From NCBI GenBank assembly GCA_017416685.1, contig JAFQBN010000024.1:1-52199 (forward strand): a stretch of 52,199 nt of DNA. The letters run 5' to 3'. This document shows, in pieces, positions 1 to 9,794 of the stretch (position 1 is the stretch's first letter; every line of letters starts with the position of its first letter). The notes beneath the pieces were generated by a model. It worked only from the letters and a program-made list of their open reading frames with translations. It searched no databases and was not told the origin of the DNA. Source of the DNA: Oscillospiraceae bacterium (GTDB lineage Bacteria; Bacillota; Clostridia; Oscillospirales; Oscillospiraceae). Made by a program: the position numbers and the translations under genes.

Positions 1-1698
1 ATGGACTCCAACGATCTGGAGCGCGAGCGCGGCATCACCATCACCGCCAAGAACACCGCCGTCCAGTACGGCGACATCAAGATCAACATCGTGGACACCC
101 CGGGTCACGCCGACTTCGGCGGCGAGGTGGAGCGCATCCTGAAGATGGTCAACGGCGTCATCCTGCTGGTGGACGCCGCCGAGGGTCCCATGCCCCAGAC
201 CCGCTTCGTCCTGTCCAAGGCCCTGGAGCTGGGCCACAAGGTCATCGTGGTGGTCAACAAGATCGACCGCCCCGACCAGCGCATTCACGAGGTTATGGAC
301 GAGGTGCTGGAGCTGCTGCTGGACCTGAACGCCACCGAGGAGCAGTTTGAGTCCCCCACCCTGTTCTGCTCCGGCCGACAGGGTACGGCTTCTTATTCCC
401 CCGATGTGGCGGGCGAGGACCTGAAGCCCCTGTTCGACACCATCGTGGACTATATCCCCGCCCCCGAGGCCGAGGAGGATGCCCCCTTCCAGATGCTGGT
501 GTCCGCCATTGATTACAACGACTTTGTGGGCCGTATCGCCATCGGCCGCATTGAGCGGGGCGTCATCAAGCAGAATCAGGAAATTGCCGTGTGCAACTAC
601 CACGCCGCGGACGAGGCGCCCAAGAAGGCCAAGGCCACCGCGCTTTACCAGTACGACGGCCTTGCCAAAGTCCCTGTGACCGAGGCCACCGCCGGCAATA
701 TCATCGCCATGAGCGGTATCGGTGAGATCACCATCGGCGACACCATCTGTGCCGCCGACTGTGTGGAGCCTATGGAGTTCATTCAGATCTCTGCCCCCAC
801 CATCGAGATGACCTTCTCCGTCAACGATTCCCCCTTCGCGGGCAAGGAGGGTAAGTTTGTTACCAGCCGCCAGCTGCGCGAGCGCCTGTACCGGGAGACC
901 ATGAAGGACGTGTCCCTGCGGGTCAGCGACACCGACAGCACCGAGGCGTTCAACGTGGCCGGCCGGGGCGAGATGTCCCTGTCCATTCTGATCGAGACCA
1001 TGCGCCGTGAGGGTTACGAGCTGCAGGTGTCTCCCCCCCGCGTGCTGTATAAGGAGATCGACGGCGTCATGTGCGAGCCCATCGAGCGCATGGTGGTGGA
1101 TGTACCCGCCGACTGCATCGGTGCGGTCATCGAGAAGATCGGCGCCCGCAAGGGCGACCTGCTGGATATGACCCCCGTGGGCGAGCGGATGAAGGCCCAG
1201 TTCCTTGTCCCCTCCCGAGGTCTGTTCGGCTATCGCAACGAATTTTTGACCGACACCAAGGGCGAGGGCATCATGGCCAGCGTCTTTGAGGAATACGCCC
1301 CCCTGAAGGGCGAGATCTCCCGCCGCTCTACCGGCTCTCTGGTGGCTTTCGAGACCGGCGAGGCCGTCACCTACGGCCTGTTCAACGCTCAGGAGCGCGG
1401 CGTGCTGTTCATCGGCGCCGGCACTCCCGTCTACGCGGGCATGATCGTGGGTGTGTCCCCCAAGCAGGAGGATATCTCCGTCAACGTCTGCAAGAAAAAG
1501 CAGCTGACCAATATGCGCGCCTCCGGCTCTGACGATGCCCTGCGCCTGACCACTCCCCGCAAGATGAGCTTGGAGCAGTGCTTGGAGTTCCTGGCCGACG
1601 ACGAGCTGCTGGAGTGTACTCCCGAGAACCTGCGCCTGCGCAAGCGCCTGCTGGACCACTCCGCCCGTATGCGTGAAGCGTCCAAGAAAAAGGGATAA
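1..1698 (+). CDS. typA: Translational GTPase TypA/BipA, 5' end cut by the window
   Basis: Ribosome-associated GTPase of the elongation-factor family, linked to stress adaptation and 50S assembly. The first visible residues ([11 protein letters not shown]) are the switch I region of the family, which normally lies about 40 residues in, so the ATG at base 1 is internal and the P-loop lies outside the window. Visible are DTPGH (residues 32-36 of this fragment), NKID (86-89), the beta-barrel domain, and the EF-G-like and TypA-specific C-terminal parts with GLFGYRNEF and LTNMRASG. The gene ends with TAA followed at once by an intrinsic terminator, so it is probably the last gene of its transcript. 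Confidence 0.97.
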   Translation: MDSNDLERERGITITAKNTAVQYGDIKINIVDTPGHADFGGEVERILKMVNGVILLVDAAEGPMPQTRFVLSKALELGHKVIVVVNKIDRPDQRIHEVMDEVLELLLDLNATEEQFESPTLFCSGRQGTASYSPDVAGEDLKPLFDTIVDYIPAPEAEEDAPFQMLVSAIDYNDFVGRIAIGRIERGVIKQNQEIAVCNYHAADEAPKKAKATALYQYDGLAKVPVTEATAGNIIAMSGIGEITIGDTICAADCVEPMEFIQISAPTIEMTFSVNDSPFAGKEGKFVTSRQLRERLYRETMKDVSLRVSDTDSTEAFNVAGRGEMSLSILIETMRREGYELQVSPPRVLYKEIDGVMCEPIERMVVDVPADCIGAVIEKIGARKGDLLDMTPVGERMKAQFLVPSRGLFGYRNEFLTDTKGEGIMASVFEEYAPLKGEISRRSTGSLVAFETGEAVTYGLFNAQERGVLFIGAGTPVYAGMIVGVSPKQEDISVNVCKKKQLTNMRASGSDDALRLTTPRKMSLEQCLEFLADDELLECTPENLRLRKRLLDHSARMREASKKKG

Positions 1699-1711
1699 GT
1701 TGAGTTCAAAT

Positions 1712-1747
1712 AAAAACGCTGTCCTGTGAAAGCAGGACAGCGTTTTT
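1712..1747 (+). terminator. Intrinsic terminator after typA
   Basis: A perfect 10-bp stem (1717-1726 with 1733-1742) with a 6-base loop is followed by five T, and five A precede it. It starts 14 bases after the typA stop codon. Confidence 0.93.
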
Positions 1748-1753
1748 GCTGTT

Positions 1754-1781
1754 GCGGGGCGTCGAGGACGCCGCCCCCTAC
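1754..1781. repeat. Short hairpin sharing a 17-base arm with the repeat at 12843
   Basis: Bases 1758-1763 pair with 1767-1772 around GAG. Bases 1765-1781 (AGGACGCCGCCCCCTAC) are identical to 12909-12925, the outer arm of the larger structured element upstream of the GH13 gene. This looks like a form of that element with its interior missing. There is no coding frame here. Confidence 0.6.
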
Positions 1782-1855
1782 GCCAAACCTAATGGTTCGT
1801 AGCAAGAGTCGGCGGAGTTCGTTAGACAAGCAATGCTACAGATAGTACAACGTGC

Positions 1856-1927
1856 GGCAGCCTAATCGAAGTAGGCGGAGTCAGAGGTGTCCGCCGACCG
1901 TGTGGGTGTTACCCCACGGAGGCTGCC
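1856..1927. repeat. Intergenic three-way-junction foldback element
   Basis: An outer 8-bp stem (1856-1863 with 1920-1927) encloses two hairpins: 1874-1879 with 1890-1895, and roughly 1898-1907 with 1911-1919, the latter with one bulged base. No convincing coding frame or ribosome binding site is present. Whether the element is transcribed is unknown. Confidence 0.5.
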
Positions 1928-1938
1928 CAAAGGAAGTA

Positions 1939-1999
1939 CATAGAAACCATGGGTTTCTATGCGCCTTTTTCGTGTCTTTTGTGGCGGAACAAAAGACAC
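1939..1999. repeat. Two adjacent perfect inverted repeats
   Basis: Bases 1939-1948 pair with 1952-1961 (10 bp, loop ATG), followed by CGCC and five T, so the first could act as a terminator on the plus strand. Bases 1972-1982 pair with 1989-1999 (11 bp, loop GGCGGA). They sit in the same gene-free stretch as the foldback at 1856-1927 and may form one compound element with it. Confidence 0.55.
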
Positions 2000-2043
2000 C
2001 CGCCCGGGGGCGGAACAGCCCCATCCCGCCCTGCAGGGTGAAA

Positions 2044-2098
2044 CAATCCCTCCGTCATTTGCTGCGCAAATGCCACTTCCCTTTACACAAGGGAGGCT
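2044..2098. repeat. Tandem-hairpin intergenic repeat at the end of the nuclease-family gene
   Basis: Hairpins CATTTG/CAAATG (2056-2061 with 2067-2072) and CCCTT/AAGGG (2079-2083 with 2089-2093) lie within flanking CCTCC and GGAGG arms. The element abuts the stop codon of the minus-strand gene at 2099. From memory, very similar arms recur in intergenic regions of gut Oscillospiraceae; I could not check this. It may serve as a 3' stabiliser or terminator for the minus-strand transcript. The short AGGCTTCC/GGAAGGCT hairpin at 23861-23887 resembles its outer arm. Confidence 0.55.
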
Positions 2099-3016
2099 TT
2101 ATACCATAAAACCGCTGTCGTTCAGCAGGAACGACAGTTTGGTCAATCGCTCGATGGCATCGACCATCAACGCGAGTTCGTGGGGATACGTTTCAAAAGG
2201 CTGTTTGAAGTCCATGGGTTTGACTTGGATGCGAAGCGCCACGGATTTCCCCGCCTCGGCCCAGTGCATATTTTCGTCTTTGAAGTCCCGCAAAGCGTTT
2301 TTTAGCCGTTCGTGGTCGTGCAGTTTACCGACGAACTGCAAATCGCAAAACCCGTGATTGGCTTTATAGAACAACTCGGTTCCTTTTAATGCGCTTTTGA
2401 ACTGCGGCCAGGTTGAGCGCGCTCCTTTAGGGCCTGCCGCGGGGTACATCTCAATGTTCCGCCCGCATGAACAGCAGAAAGCGTAGAGCCTTTTCCAAAA
2501 CTCTGTTATGGCAGGAACTTCCTGCACCGTATAGCCCTGAATCTGCTTTGTAATGGCGGCTTGGGTGATTTGCGCATCCATCTCCCGGTTGTTGGCAGTG
2601 AAAAGGGTCAACAATTCTTCGTAGGAAATTCGATTTTCGTATTTCTGCGCCTCTTCGTTGCTGTCCAAATACGCCTTGGGGGCGATGGTAAATACGGCGA
2701 AATCGTCGTACAGACCGTCGATGCAGCCGCGCATACCGCGCCTGGAATAGCGGGAACACTGCTCCGGCATGGCGTGGGCGTCAATTTTGTTTTCAATGAG
2801 CAAGGCGAACTTCCGCCCGGCAAGAGAGATAACAGCGACAATATCCGACTCGCCTAGCTCGTTGTCCACAACGGAGTGTTCTACGCGCACCACTTCGCCG
2901 CCGGGGAGTCCGAGTTTGTTCAGAAAGAAGTCTGCAAAGGCAGGAAGCTCGGCAAAGGCGCGCATGACAACGAAATCCATATCGCGCTCTTCGATTTTGT
3001 CCAATAAGAATTCCAT
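2099..3016 (-). CDS. PD-(D/E)XK nuclease-family protein
   Basis: A 305-residue protein with a nuclease-like core near the N terminus: GESD (55-58) and LIENK (E75, K77) match the D...ExK signature of the PD-(D/E)XK superfamily, in the group that includes the PDDEXK_4 type. The C-terminal half is not recognised and carries no clear motif. The start chosen is the ATG at 3016-3014, which overlaps the mnmG stop as TAATG. A GGGAGG about 8 bases upstream lies inside mnmG, so translation is probably coupled; a longer frame from 3043 lacks a site. Substrate and role are unknown, and restriction, defence and repair are all possible. The host of the gene may simply be the mnmG transcript. Confidence 0.72.
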   Translation of the reverse strand: MEFLLDKIEERDMDFVVMRAFAELPAFADFFLNKLGLPGGEVVRVEHSVVDNELGESDIVAVISLAGRKFALLIENKIDAHAMPEQCSRYSRRGMRGCIDGLYDDFAVFTIAPKAYLDSNEEAQKYENRISYEELLTLFTANNREMDAQITQAAITKQIQGYTVQEVPAITEFWKRLYAFCCSCGRNIEMYPAAGPKGARSTWPQFKSALKGTELFYKANHGFCDLQFVGKLHDHERLKNALRDFKDENMHWAEAGKSVALRIQVKPMDFKQPFETYPHELALMVDAIERLTKLSFLLNDSGFMV

Positions 3017-4893
3017 TAAGCGTCCTCCCTCTGCTTCAACCACACCATCAGAACGGCCAGGTCTGCCGGGGAGACGCCGGAGATGCGACCGGCCTGTCCC
3101 AAATTCAGGGGGCGGATCTTGTCCAGCTTTTGCCGGGCCTCCAGCCGCAGGCCGGCGATGGACAGATAGTCCGCGTCGGCGGGCAGGGTGCGCTCCTCCA
3201 GCCGCTGCATTTCGGCTACCTGCCGCAGCTGCCGGTCAATATACCCCTGATACTTGGTGTCGATTTCCACCGCTTCCACCACGTCAGCGGGCAAATCGGG
3301 TCGATTGGGGTCAAAGGGGGCAAGGTCGGCGTAGGTCACACCGGGGCGGCGCAAAAGGTCTGCCAGCCGCGCGCCGTCGGCGGCAGGCACTTCCCCCTTT
3401 TGAGTGAGGAACTCCGCCAAAGCCGGGGAGGGGGCGACGCCGGTATGCTCCAGGCGCTTTTGCTCCCGGGTGACGGCGGCGTATTTTTCCTCCACGGCGG
3501 CAAGCTGTTCATCGGTCACAAGACCAAGCTCGTGACCAAACCGGGCCAGTCGGCGGTCGGCGTTGTCCTGCCGGTGGAGCAGGCGGTACTCCGTGCGGCT
3601 GGTCATCATGCGGTAGGGTTCGTTGGTGCCTTTGGTCACCAGATCGTCGATGAGAACGCCGATATAACCCTGATCCCGGCGGAGAATGAAGGGCGGGCGG
3701 CCCAAAATTTTCAATGCGGCGTTGACGCCGGCCACAAAGCCCTGCACCGCAGCCTCCTCATAGCCGGAAGAGCCGTTGAACTGCCCCGCGCCGAACAGGC
3801 CGGGGACTTTTTTGGACTCTAAGGTGGGGTGCAGCTCGGTGGGATCCACGCAGTCGTACTCAATGGCGTAGGCGCAGCGGGTCATTTCGGCATGCTCCAA
3901 ACCGGGGATGGTGTGCAGCATTTCAAGCTGCACCTCCTCGGGCAGAGAGGAGGAGAAACCCTGAATGTAAAGTTCCTCAGTATCAAGACCCATGGGCTCT
4001 ACAAAAAGCAAATGCCGCTCCTTATCCGCAAAACGCACCACCTTGTCCTCGATGGAGGGGCAGTACCGGGGACCCACTCCCTCGATGACCCCGGAAAAGA
4101 GGGGGGAGCGGTGGAGGTTGGCCCGGATGACCTCATGGGTCTGCTGGGTGGTGGAAGTCAGCCAGCACACGGCCCGGTTTTCCGGGCGGTGGTCGGTGGA
4201 GAAAGAGAAGGGCAGGGCGTCCTCGTCCCCGGGCTGGACCTCCATTTTGGAAAAGTCCACGCTCCGGGCATTGACCCGGGGGGGCGTGCCGGTCTTGAAC
4301 CGGCGAATGGACAGGCCCAGAGATACAAGGCTTTCGGTCAGGGGGAGGGCGGCGGCAAGTCCGTCCGGGCCGCTGTCCCGGACCACCTCGCCCACGATGG
4401 TGCGGCCACCCAGATGGGTGCCGGTGGCGATGACGGCGGCCTTCACCGCGTAGGTGGCACCGGTGTGGGTGACCACGGCGGAGACTGCGCCGTCTTCCGT
4501 CAGCACCTGGACGACTTCGGCCTGTTTGACCCACAGGTTTTCCTGCCGCTCCAGGGTGTGTTTCATCACCTTTTGGTACTCCCGCCGGTCGGCCTGAGCG
4601 CGGAGGGACCACACCGCAGGGCCTTTGCCCCGGTTGAGCAGGCGATACTGGATGCAGGCGCGGTCCGCCGCGCGGCCCATCTCGCCGCCCAAAGCGTCCA
4701 GTTCCCGCACCAGATGTCCCTTGCCCGTGCCGCCGATGGCGGGGTTGCAGGGCATGTTGCCCACCGCGTCCAGATTGACGGTAAAGCACAGGGTGCGCAG
4801 ACCCATCCGGGCGGCGGCAAGTGCGGCCTCGATGCCCGCGTGACCGGCACCGATGACGGCGATATCGTATTGTCCGGCATTGTATCGTGTCAT
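3016..4893 (-). CDS. mnmG: tRNA uridine-5-carboxymethylaminomethyl modification enzyme MnmG (GidA)
   Basis: FAD enzyme that with MnmE installs cmnm5 on the wobble uridine of certain tRNAs. The N-terminal dinucleotide motif GAGHAG lies at residues 15-20, followed by [16 protein letters not shown]. Further on are [20 protein letters not shown], the [14 protein letters not shown] region and [15 protein letters not shown]. Length is 625 residues, normal for the family. The ATG at 4893 is preceded by GAGGGT. An open frame continues far upstream but lies antisense to recJ and is not used. The gene is divergent from recJ and is followed, with a one-base overlap, by the nuclease-family gene. Confidence 0.97.
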   Translation of the reverse strand: MTRYNAGQYDIAVIGAGHAGIEAALAAARMGLRTLCFTVNLDAVGNMPCNPAIGGTGKGHLVRELDALGGEMGRAADRACIQYRLLNRGKGPAVWSLRAQADRREYQKVMKHTLERQENLWVKQAEVVQVLTEDGAVSAVVTHTGATYAVKAAVIATGTHLGGRTIVGEVVRDSGPDGLAAALPLTESLVSLGLSIRRFKTGTPPRVNARSVDFSKMEVQPGDEDALPFSFSTDHRPENRAVCWLTSTTQQTHEVIRANLHRSPLFSGVIEGVGPRYCPSIEDKVVRFADKERHLLFVEPMGLDTEELYIQGFSSSLPEEVQLEMLHTIPGLEHAEMTRCAYAIEYDCVDPTELHPTLESKKVPGLFGAGQFNGSSGYEEAAVQGFVAGVNAALKILGRPPFILRRDQGYIGVLIDDLVTKGTNEPYRMMTSRTEYRLLHRQDNADRRLARFGHELGLVTDEQLAAVEEKYAAVTREQKRLEHTGVAPSPALAEFLTQKGEVPAADGARLADLLRRPGVTYADLAPFDPNRPDLPADVVEAVEIDTKYQGYIDRQLRQVAEMQRLEERTLPADADYLSIAGLRLEARQKLDKIRPLNLGQAGRISGVSPADLAVLMVWLKQREDA

Positions 4894-4928
4894 GTTGATA
4901 CCCTCTTTAACTTGCAGGATGCTCCAAT

Positions 4929-4957
4929 ATTTTACCACAGGTATTTCTGCGGGACAA
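4929..4957 (-). promoter_or_regulatory. Predicted promoter of mnmG
   Basis: On the minus strand, TTGTCC (4957-4952), a 17-base spacer and TAAAAT (4934-4929) lie 36 bases before the mnmG start. Confidence 0.65.
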
Positions 4958-4971
4958 GAGGCGGGTTTTTC

Positions 4972-5000
4972 TTGTATTTGCAAGGATGGCATGATATAAT
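4972..5000 (+). promoter_or_regulatory. Predicted promoter of the recJ operon
   Basis: TTGTAT (4972-4977), 17-base spacer and a consensus TATAAT (4995-5000), followed by an AAAGGAGGG ribosome binding site before the recJ ATG at 5047. It lies back to back with the mnmG promoter. Confidence 0.75.
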
Positions 5001-5046
5001 AAGAAGTCAAATTGTCATTTACCGACCCGGAAAGGAGGGCTGTGAA

Positions 5047-7092
5047 ATGAGATATCAGATTTGGAACGTGGCACAGCCCGATTTGCAGGGTCGTGCCAAT
5101 CTGGAACGGGAGGGCCTGCATCCCCTGACGGCGGCGGTACTGTCCGCCCGCGGTCTTGCCAGTGTGGAACAGGCCAAGCAGTATCTGGCCATGGCGGATG
5201 CGCCGCTGGTGGACAGCCTGCTGATGCGGGACATGGACCGGGCAGTGGCCCGGGTGCGGCGGACCCTGAACCGGGGGGAGAAGATTGCGGTCTACGGCGA
5301 CTACGACGTGGACGGCATCACCGCCACCTGCCTGCTGACCCGCTTTCTGACCGAGCAGGGGGGCGACGTGACCGCCTATATCCCCGACCGGCTGGAGGAG
5401 GGCTACGGCCTGAACCGCGGCGCAGTCAGCGCCCTTGCCGAACAGGGTGTGAAGCTTATCATCACCGTGGACTGCGGCATTACCGCCGTGGACGAGGTGC
5501 TGTGGGCCGCCGGCTTGGGTGTGGACGTGGTCATCACCGACCACCATGAGTGCAAAAATATTCTGCCCGCCGCCTGTGCGGTGGTGGACCCCCACCGTCC
5601 GGACTGCGACTATCCCTTCAAGGCCCTTGCGGGCGTGGGTGTGGCCCTGAAGCTGGCCATGGCCCTGTCCGACGAGCCGGGCCGCGTGCTGGACACCTGC
5701 GCCGACCTTGCCGCCATCGGCACCGTGGCCGACGTGATGCCCGTCACCGGCGAAAACCGCACCATCATCCAGCGCGGCCTGCGCATTCTGGAGCGCAATC
5801 CCCGACCCGGCATCGCCGCGCTGGCCGCTCAGGCGGGACTGGAGGGCCGCGGGGTCAACTCTGTCACCATTGGCTACACCCTTGCCCCCCGCATCAATGC
5901 CGCGGGCAGAATGGGTTGTGCCGGGATTGCGGTGGAACTTTTGCTGACCGACGATGTGGTCCGCGCCGAGGAGCTGGCCGTCGAGCTGTGCCGGCTGAAT
6001 AAAGAAAGACAGAGTGTAGAGCTGGGCATTTTTGAGCAGTGTGTCCGCCGGTTGGAGCGGGAGCCTCAGCCCGACGCCATTGTGCTGGCGGACGAGAGCT
6101 GGCATCAGGGCGTGGTGGGCATCGTGGCCTCCCGCCTGACCGAGCAGTATAACTGCCCCGCTATGATGATCTGCCTGTCCGACGGGATGGGTAAGGGTTC
6201 CTGCCGCAGTTACGGCGGCATCAATCTGTTTGCCGTGCTGGAGGGTTGTCAGGACCTGCTGGAGGCCTTCGGCGGTCACGAACTGGCGGCTGGCTTTACC
6301 GTCCGGCAGGAAAATATCCCCGCCCTGCGCCGGCGGGTGGCTCAGCTGGTGCGTCAGCAGCGCCCCGAGGATGGCGCGGACAGCGTGCTGGACGTGGACG
6401 TGCAGGTGGATGACCTGCGCATGCTGGACCTTGCGGGCGTGGAGCAGCTGGAAAAGCTGGAACCCTATGGCGCGGGCAATCCCCGGCCTGTGCTGTCGGT
6501 GATGGGCGTCCGGGTGGCAAGCCGCTCCATAGTGGGCGGCGGACGGCACCTGAAGCTGAAGCTGAACAGGCAGGGTGTCAATCTGGATGCTATTTTCTTC
6601 TCTGCAAGCGACTGGCTGCCCGAGCAGGACAGCCTTGTGGATGCGGCATTCTGTCCGCAGATCAATGAGTATCGGGGGCAGCGCTCTGTCCAGCTGCAGC
6701 TGGTGGATCTGCGGCCGTCCCGGCAGGAGCAGGAGCTGTACCGGCGCTATCTGAAGGGGCTGGACCTGACCGGGGAGCAGGCCCGCCGTCTGCTGCCTGT
6801 GCGGGAGGAATTTGTGATGCTGTGGCGCTGGCTGAAGCGGCAGACCGAGCAAAGCGGTCCGCCGGAGCAGACGGCGGCCGATATTGCCGCGGCGGTGGCC
6901 CGTGCGGCGGGGACGAAAGAGGACCTGCTGCATACCCGGGTGTGTCTGGACGTGCTGGCTGAGCGGGGCCTGACCCGCATGACCGCCGCAGAGGACCGCC
7001 TGCGGGTGGAGCTGGTCCCCACGGCGGGAAAAGTAGATTTGGAAGCTTCGGACATTCTGCGCCGCCTGCGCAGATTGGCCGGACAGGAATAA
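5047..7092 (+). CDS. recJ: Single-stranded-DNA-specific exonuclease RecJ
   Basis: 5'-3' single-strand exonuclease of recombination and mismatch repair. Of 681 residues, the DHH domain shows DYDVDG (85-90), [13 protein letters not shown] (DHH at 165-167) and [11 protein letters not shown]. The DHHA1 part shows GKGSCRS and GGHELAAG, then an OB-fold-like segment. A C-terminal stretch of about 110 residues follows, as in longer Firmicute RecJ proteins. The start has a strong AAAGGAGGG site. This is the first gene of an operon with rel 12 bases downstream. In Bacillus an apt gene usually sits between recJ and rel; it is absent here. Confidence 0.96.
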   Translation: MRYQIWNVAQPDLQGRANLEREGLHPLTAAVLSARGLASVEQAKQYLAMADAPLVDSLLMRDMDRAVARVRRTLNRGEKIAVYGDYDVDGITATCLLTRFLTEQGGDVTAYIPDRLEEGYGLNRGAVSALAEQGVKLIITVDCGITAVDEVLWAAGLGVDVVITDHHECKNILPAACAVVDPHRPDCDYPFKALAGVGVALKLAMALSDEPGRVLDTCADLAAIGTVADVMPVTGENRTIIQRGLRILERNPRPGIAALAAQAGLEGRGVNSVTIGYTLAPRINAAGRMGCAGIAVELLLTDDVVRAEELAVELCRLNKERQSVELGIFEQCVRRLEREPQPDAIVLADESWHQGVVGIVASRLTEQYNCPAMMICLSDGMGKGSCRSYGGINLFAVLEGCQDLLEAFGGHELAAGFTVRQENIPALRRRVAQLVRQQRPEDGADSVLDVDVQVDDLRMLDLAGVEQLEKLEPYGAGNPRPVLSVMGVRVASRSIVGGGRHLKLKLNRQGVNLDAIFFSASDWLPEQDSLVDAAFCPQINEYRGQRSVQLQLVDLRPSRQEQELYRRYLKGLDLTGEQARRLLPVREEFVMLWRWLKRQTEQSGPPEQTAADIAAAVARAAGTKEDLLHTRVCLDVLAERGLTRMTAAEDRLRVELVPTAGKVDLEASDILRRLRRLAGQE

Positions 7093-7104
7093 GCAGGTGA
7101 TCGT

Positions 7105-9336
7105 ATGGATCCAATTTTAGAGAGATATCAGGCACTGGAGGAACGGGTGCGGGCCTATACCCCGAATCTGGACGCCCAGCGGCTGTTCACGGCCTTTACC
7201 TATGCCGATGCCGCCCACAACGGGCAGCTGCGCAAAAGCGGCGAGCCGTATATCATCCATCCCCTTGCCGTGGCCGAGATCGTGGCCGATCTGGGGCTGG
7301 ACGTGGACAGCGTCATCGCGGCGCTGCTCCACGACTGTCTGGAGGACACGGAAGCCACCCATGAGGAGGTAGCCAAAAAGTTCGGCGCCACTGTGGCCGA
7401 ACTGGTGGAGGGCGTTACCAAGCTGACCAAGATGCAGTACGTGTCCAAGGAAGAGGAGCAGATGGAAAATCTGCGCAAGATGTTCATGGCCATGGCTCAG
7501 GACATCCGCGTTATCCTCATCAAGGTCTGTGACCGGCTGCACAATATGCGCACCATGGAGTATCAGTCCCCCCGCAAGCAGCGGGAAAAGTCTCTGGAAA
7601 CCATGGAGATCTATGCCCCTATTGCCCACCGCCTCGGTATGCAGAAGCTGAAGTGGGAGCTGGAGGACATCTCCCTGCGCTATCTGGACCCCGTGGGGTA
7701 CAAGGAAATTCAGGACGAGATGGCATCCCGCTCCGCCGCCCACGAGGAGTTCAAGGTGGCCATCGAGGCCCGCATTGCCGAGCGACTGGCTCAGGAGGGC
7801 ATCAAGTGCAAGGTGTACGGCCGTGTCAAGCATGTGTACTCCATCTACCGCAAGATGTACTCCCAGAACAAAACCCTGGACGAGATATTTGATTTGTACG
7901 CCTTCCGCGTCATCGTGGACGATATCTCTGCCTGTTACAACGTGCTGGGCTGTATCCACGACATGTTCCGCCCGGTGCTGGGCCGGTTCAAGGACTACAT
8001 CGGCACCCCCAAACCCAATATGTACCAGTCCCTGCACACCACCGTTATCGGCAGCGCGGGCATCCCCTTCGAGGTGCAGATCCGTACATGGGAAATGCAC
8101 CAGACTGCGGAATACGGCGTTGCCGCCCACTGGAAGTATAAGCAGGGTCTGGCTGACCGTCAGCTGGGTACCGAGGGCGACTTTGAGTGGGTGCGCAAGC
8201 TGCTGGAGACCCAGCAGAACTCCGATGCTGAGGAGTTCGTCCACACCCTCAAGGTGGATATGTTCTCCGACGAGGTGTTCGTGTTTTCCCCCAAGGGCGA
8301 CGTCAAGAGCCTGCCCTCCGGGGCGACTCCCATCGACTTTGCCTATTCCGTCCACTCTGCCGTGGGCAACAGCATGGTGGGTGCCAAGGTCAACGGACGC
8401 ATGGTGGGGTATGACTTCAAGCTGTCCAACGGCGACATTGTGGAGGTCATCACCTCTAAAAGTGCCAAGGGACCCAGCCGCGACTGGCTGAATATCTGCA
8501 AGTCCAACGAGGCAAGAGTCAAGATCCGTCAGTGGTTCAAAAAGGAGCGCCGGGAGGAGAACATCACCACCGGCCGTGCCGCGCTGGAGTCTGAACTGCG
8601 GCACAACAAGATCGCCCTTTCCACCATTCTGGACGAGGACGTGCTGCCCAACATCCTGCGCAAGCTGCGCTGCCCCACCTTTGACGAGGTGTGCGCCACC
8701 ATCGGCTACGGCGGCACCACCGCCAACAAGGTGGTGGTCCGAATCAAGGACGAATTGCTGCGGCTGGACCGCCTGGCCGAGGCTCAGGCTGCCGCCAAAG
8801 CTGCCACCGAGAATATCCTGCACCCGGGCAACCCCACGGTGCAGGCAGATACCCTGAAGGGTTCCAACAAGCATTCCGACTCCGGCATCATCGTGGAGGG
8901 GCTGGGCAACTGTCTGGTCAAGTTTGCCAAGTGCTGTACCCCCGTGCCCGGCGACCCCATCGTTGGCTTCATTACCCGTGGTTACGGCGTGTCCATCCAC
9001 CGGCTGGACTGCCCCAACGCCGCCCCGGAGCGGCGCAGCGGCGAGGAAGAGGCCCGCTGGGTCCGGGTCACCTGGCTGGAGGACAGCCTGCCCAACTACG
9101 AAACGGCGCTGGAGCTGTTCGCCAAGGACCGTGACGGTCTGGCACTGGACGTGACCATGGCCCTGTCCGCCGCCAAGGTGAAGGTGAAGGCCATCTCTGC
9201 CCGGTCCACCGACGAGGGCGATGCCAACATCAATGTGGTGCTGGAGGTCAGGGACCGCAGCGAGCTGACCTCCGTCATCAACCGCCTGCACCAGATCCAG
9301 AGCGTCTATCTGGTCAAGCGCAGCAGCGGAAATTAA
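7105..9336 (+). CDS. rel: Bifunctional (p)ppGpp synthetase/hydrolase Rel
   Basis: Makes and degrades the stringent-response alarmone (p)ppGpp. At 743 residues it has the N-terminal HD hydrolase with LLHDCLEDT (H76, D77). The synthetase domain carries RFKD at 294-297, the RxKD signature of bifunctional enzymes, followed by [11 protein letters not shown] and the [10 protein letters not shown] region. A TGS domain starts near VFVFSPKGD and an ACT-like regulatory domain ends the protein. Both active sites look intact. AGGTGA precedes the ATG. Cotranscription with recJ and dtd is the usual Firmicute arrangement. Confidence 0.97.
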   Translation: MDPILERYQALEERVRAYTPNLDAQRLFTAFTYADAAHNGQLRKSGEPYIIHPLAVAEIVADLGLDVDSVIAALLHDCLEDTEATHEEVAKKFGATVAELVEGVTKLTKMQYVSKEEEQMENLRKMFMAMAQDIRVILIKVCDRLHNMRTMEYQSPRKQREKSLETMEIYAPIAHRLGMQKLKWELEDISLRYLDPVGYKEIQDEMASRSAAHEEFKVAIEARIAERLAQEGIKCKVYGRVKHVYSIYRKMYSQNKTLDEIFDLYAFRVIVDDISACYNVLGCIHDMFRPVLGRFKDYIGTPKPNMYQSLHTTVIGSAGIPFEVQIRTWEMHQTAEYGVAAHWKYKQGLADRQLGTEGDFEWVRKLLETQQNSDAEEFVHTLKVDMFSDEVFVFSPKGDVKSLPSGATPIDFAYSVHSAVGNSMVGAKVNGRMVGYDFKLSNGDIVEVITSKSAKGPSRDWLNICKSNEARVKIRQWFKKERREENITTGRAALESELRHNKIALSTILDEDVLPNILRKLRCPTFDEVCATIGYGGTTANKVVVRIKDELLRLDRLAEAQAAAKAATENILHPGNPTVQADTLKGSNKHSDSGIIVEGLGNCLVKFAKCCTPVPGDPIVGFITRGYGVSIHRLDCPNAAPERRSGEEEARWVRVTWLEDSLPNYETALELFAKDRDGLALDVTMALSAAKVKVKAISARSTDEGDANINVVLEVRDRSELTSVINRLHQIQSVYLVKRSSGN

Positions 9337-9351
9337 GGAGTGTGAGACCAC

Positions 9352-9786
9352 ATGAAAGCTGTGGTTACAAGAGTTTCCTCCGCATCCGTCACCATTGACG
9401 GCGCGGTGGAGGGTGCCATCGAAAAAGGCTTTCTCGTCCTGCTGGGAGTTGGCCCAAACGACACCCCGGAGGTGTGTGACAAGCTGGCAGAGAAGATCTG
9501 CAACCTGCGGGTCTTTGAGGATGAAAACGGCAAAATGAACCTGAATCTGGAGCAGGTGGGGGGCGCCATTTTGGTGGTATCCCAGTTCACCCTGTATGCC
9601 GACACCTCCAGCCGCCGTCCCGGGTTCTCCGGGGCTGCAAAGCCTGACTTGGCGATTCCCCTTTACGAGCGGTTCATGGATAAGTGCCGTGAACGGGGGT
9701 TCGCGGTGGAGCACGGTCAATTCGGTGCGGATATGCAGGTGGCCAGTGTGAACGATGGACCGGTCACCATTCTGTATGAGATGTGA
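9352..9786 (+). CDS. dtd: D-aminoacyl-tRNA deacylase
   Basis: Removes D-amino acids and glycine mischarged onto tRNA. The 144-residue length is typical. The catalytic SQFTL motif is at residues 77-81 and the cross-subunit motif appears as NDGPVT at 134-139. The ATG follows the rel stop by 15 bases with GGAG overlapping the end of rel. Confidence 0.97.
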   Translation: MKAVVTRVSSASVTIDGAVEGAIEKGFLVLLGVGPNDTPEVCDKLAEKICNLRVFEDENGKMNLNLEQVGGAILVVSQFTLYADTSSRRPGFSGAAKPDLAIPLYERFMDKCRERGFAVEHGQFGADMQVASVNDGPVTILYEM

Positions 9787-9794
9787 GGGTGCCT

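Noticed and set aside
1-3. ATG at base 1 as the true start of typA.
   Set aside because: Homologues have about 40 residues with the P-loop before this methionine, so the gene is cut by the window edge.
1852-2357. Plus-strand open frames over the palindromic region and the nuclease-family gene.
   Set aside because: They translate the inverted repeats and the complement of the nuclease gene and have no convincing ribosome binding site.
4894-6933. A very long open frame continuing upstream of mnmG on the minus strand, antisense to recJ.
   Set aside because: It has no family-like content, MnmG has a proper start at 4893, and high third-position GC produces such antisense frames. Similar long frames antisense to rel, miaB/mutS and ileS are rejected for the same reason.
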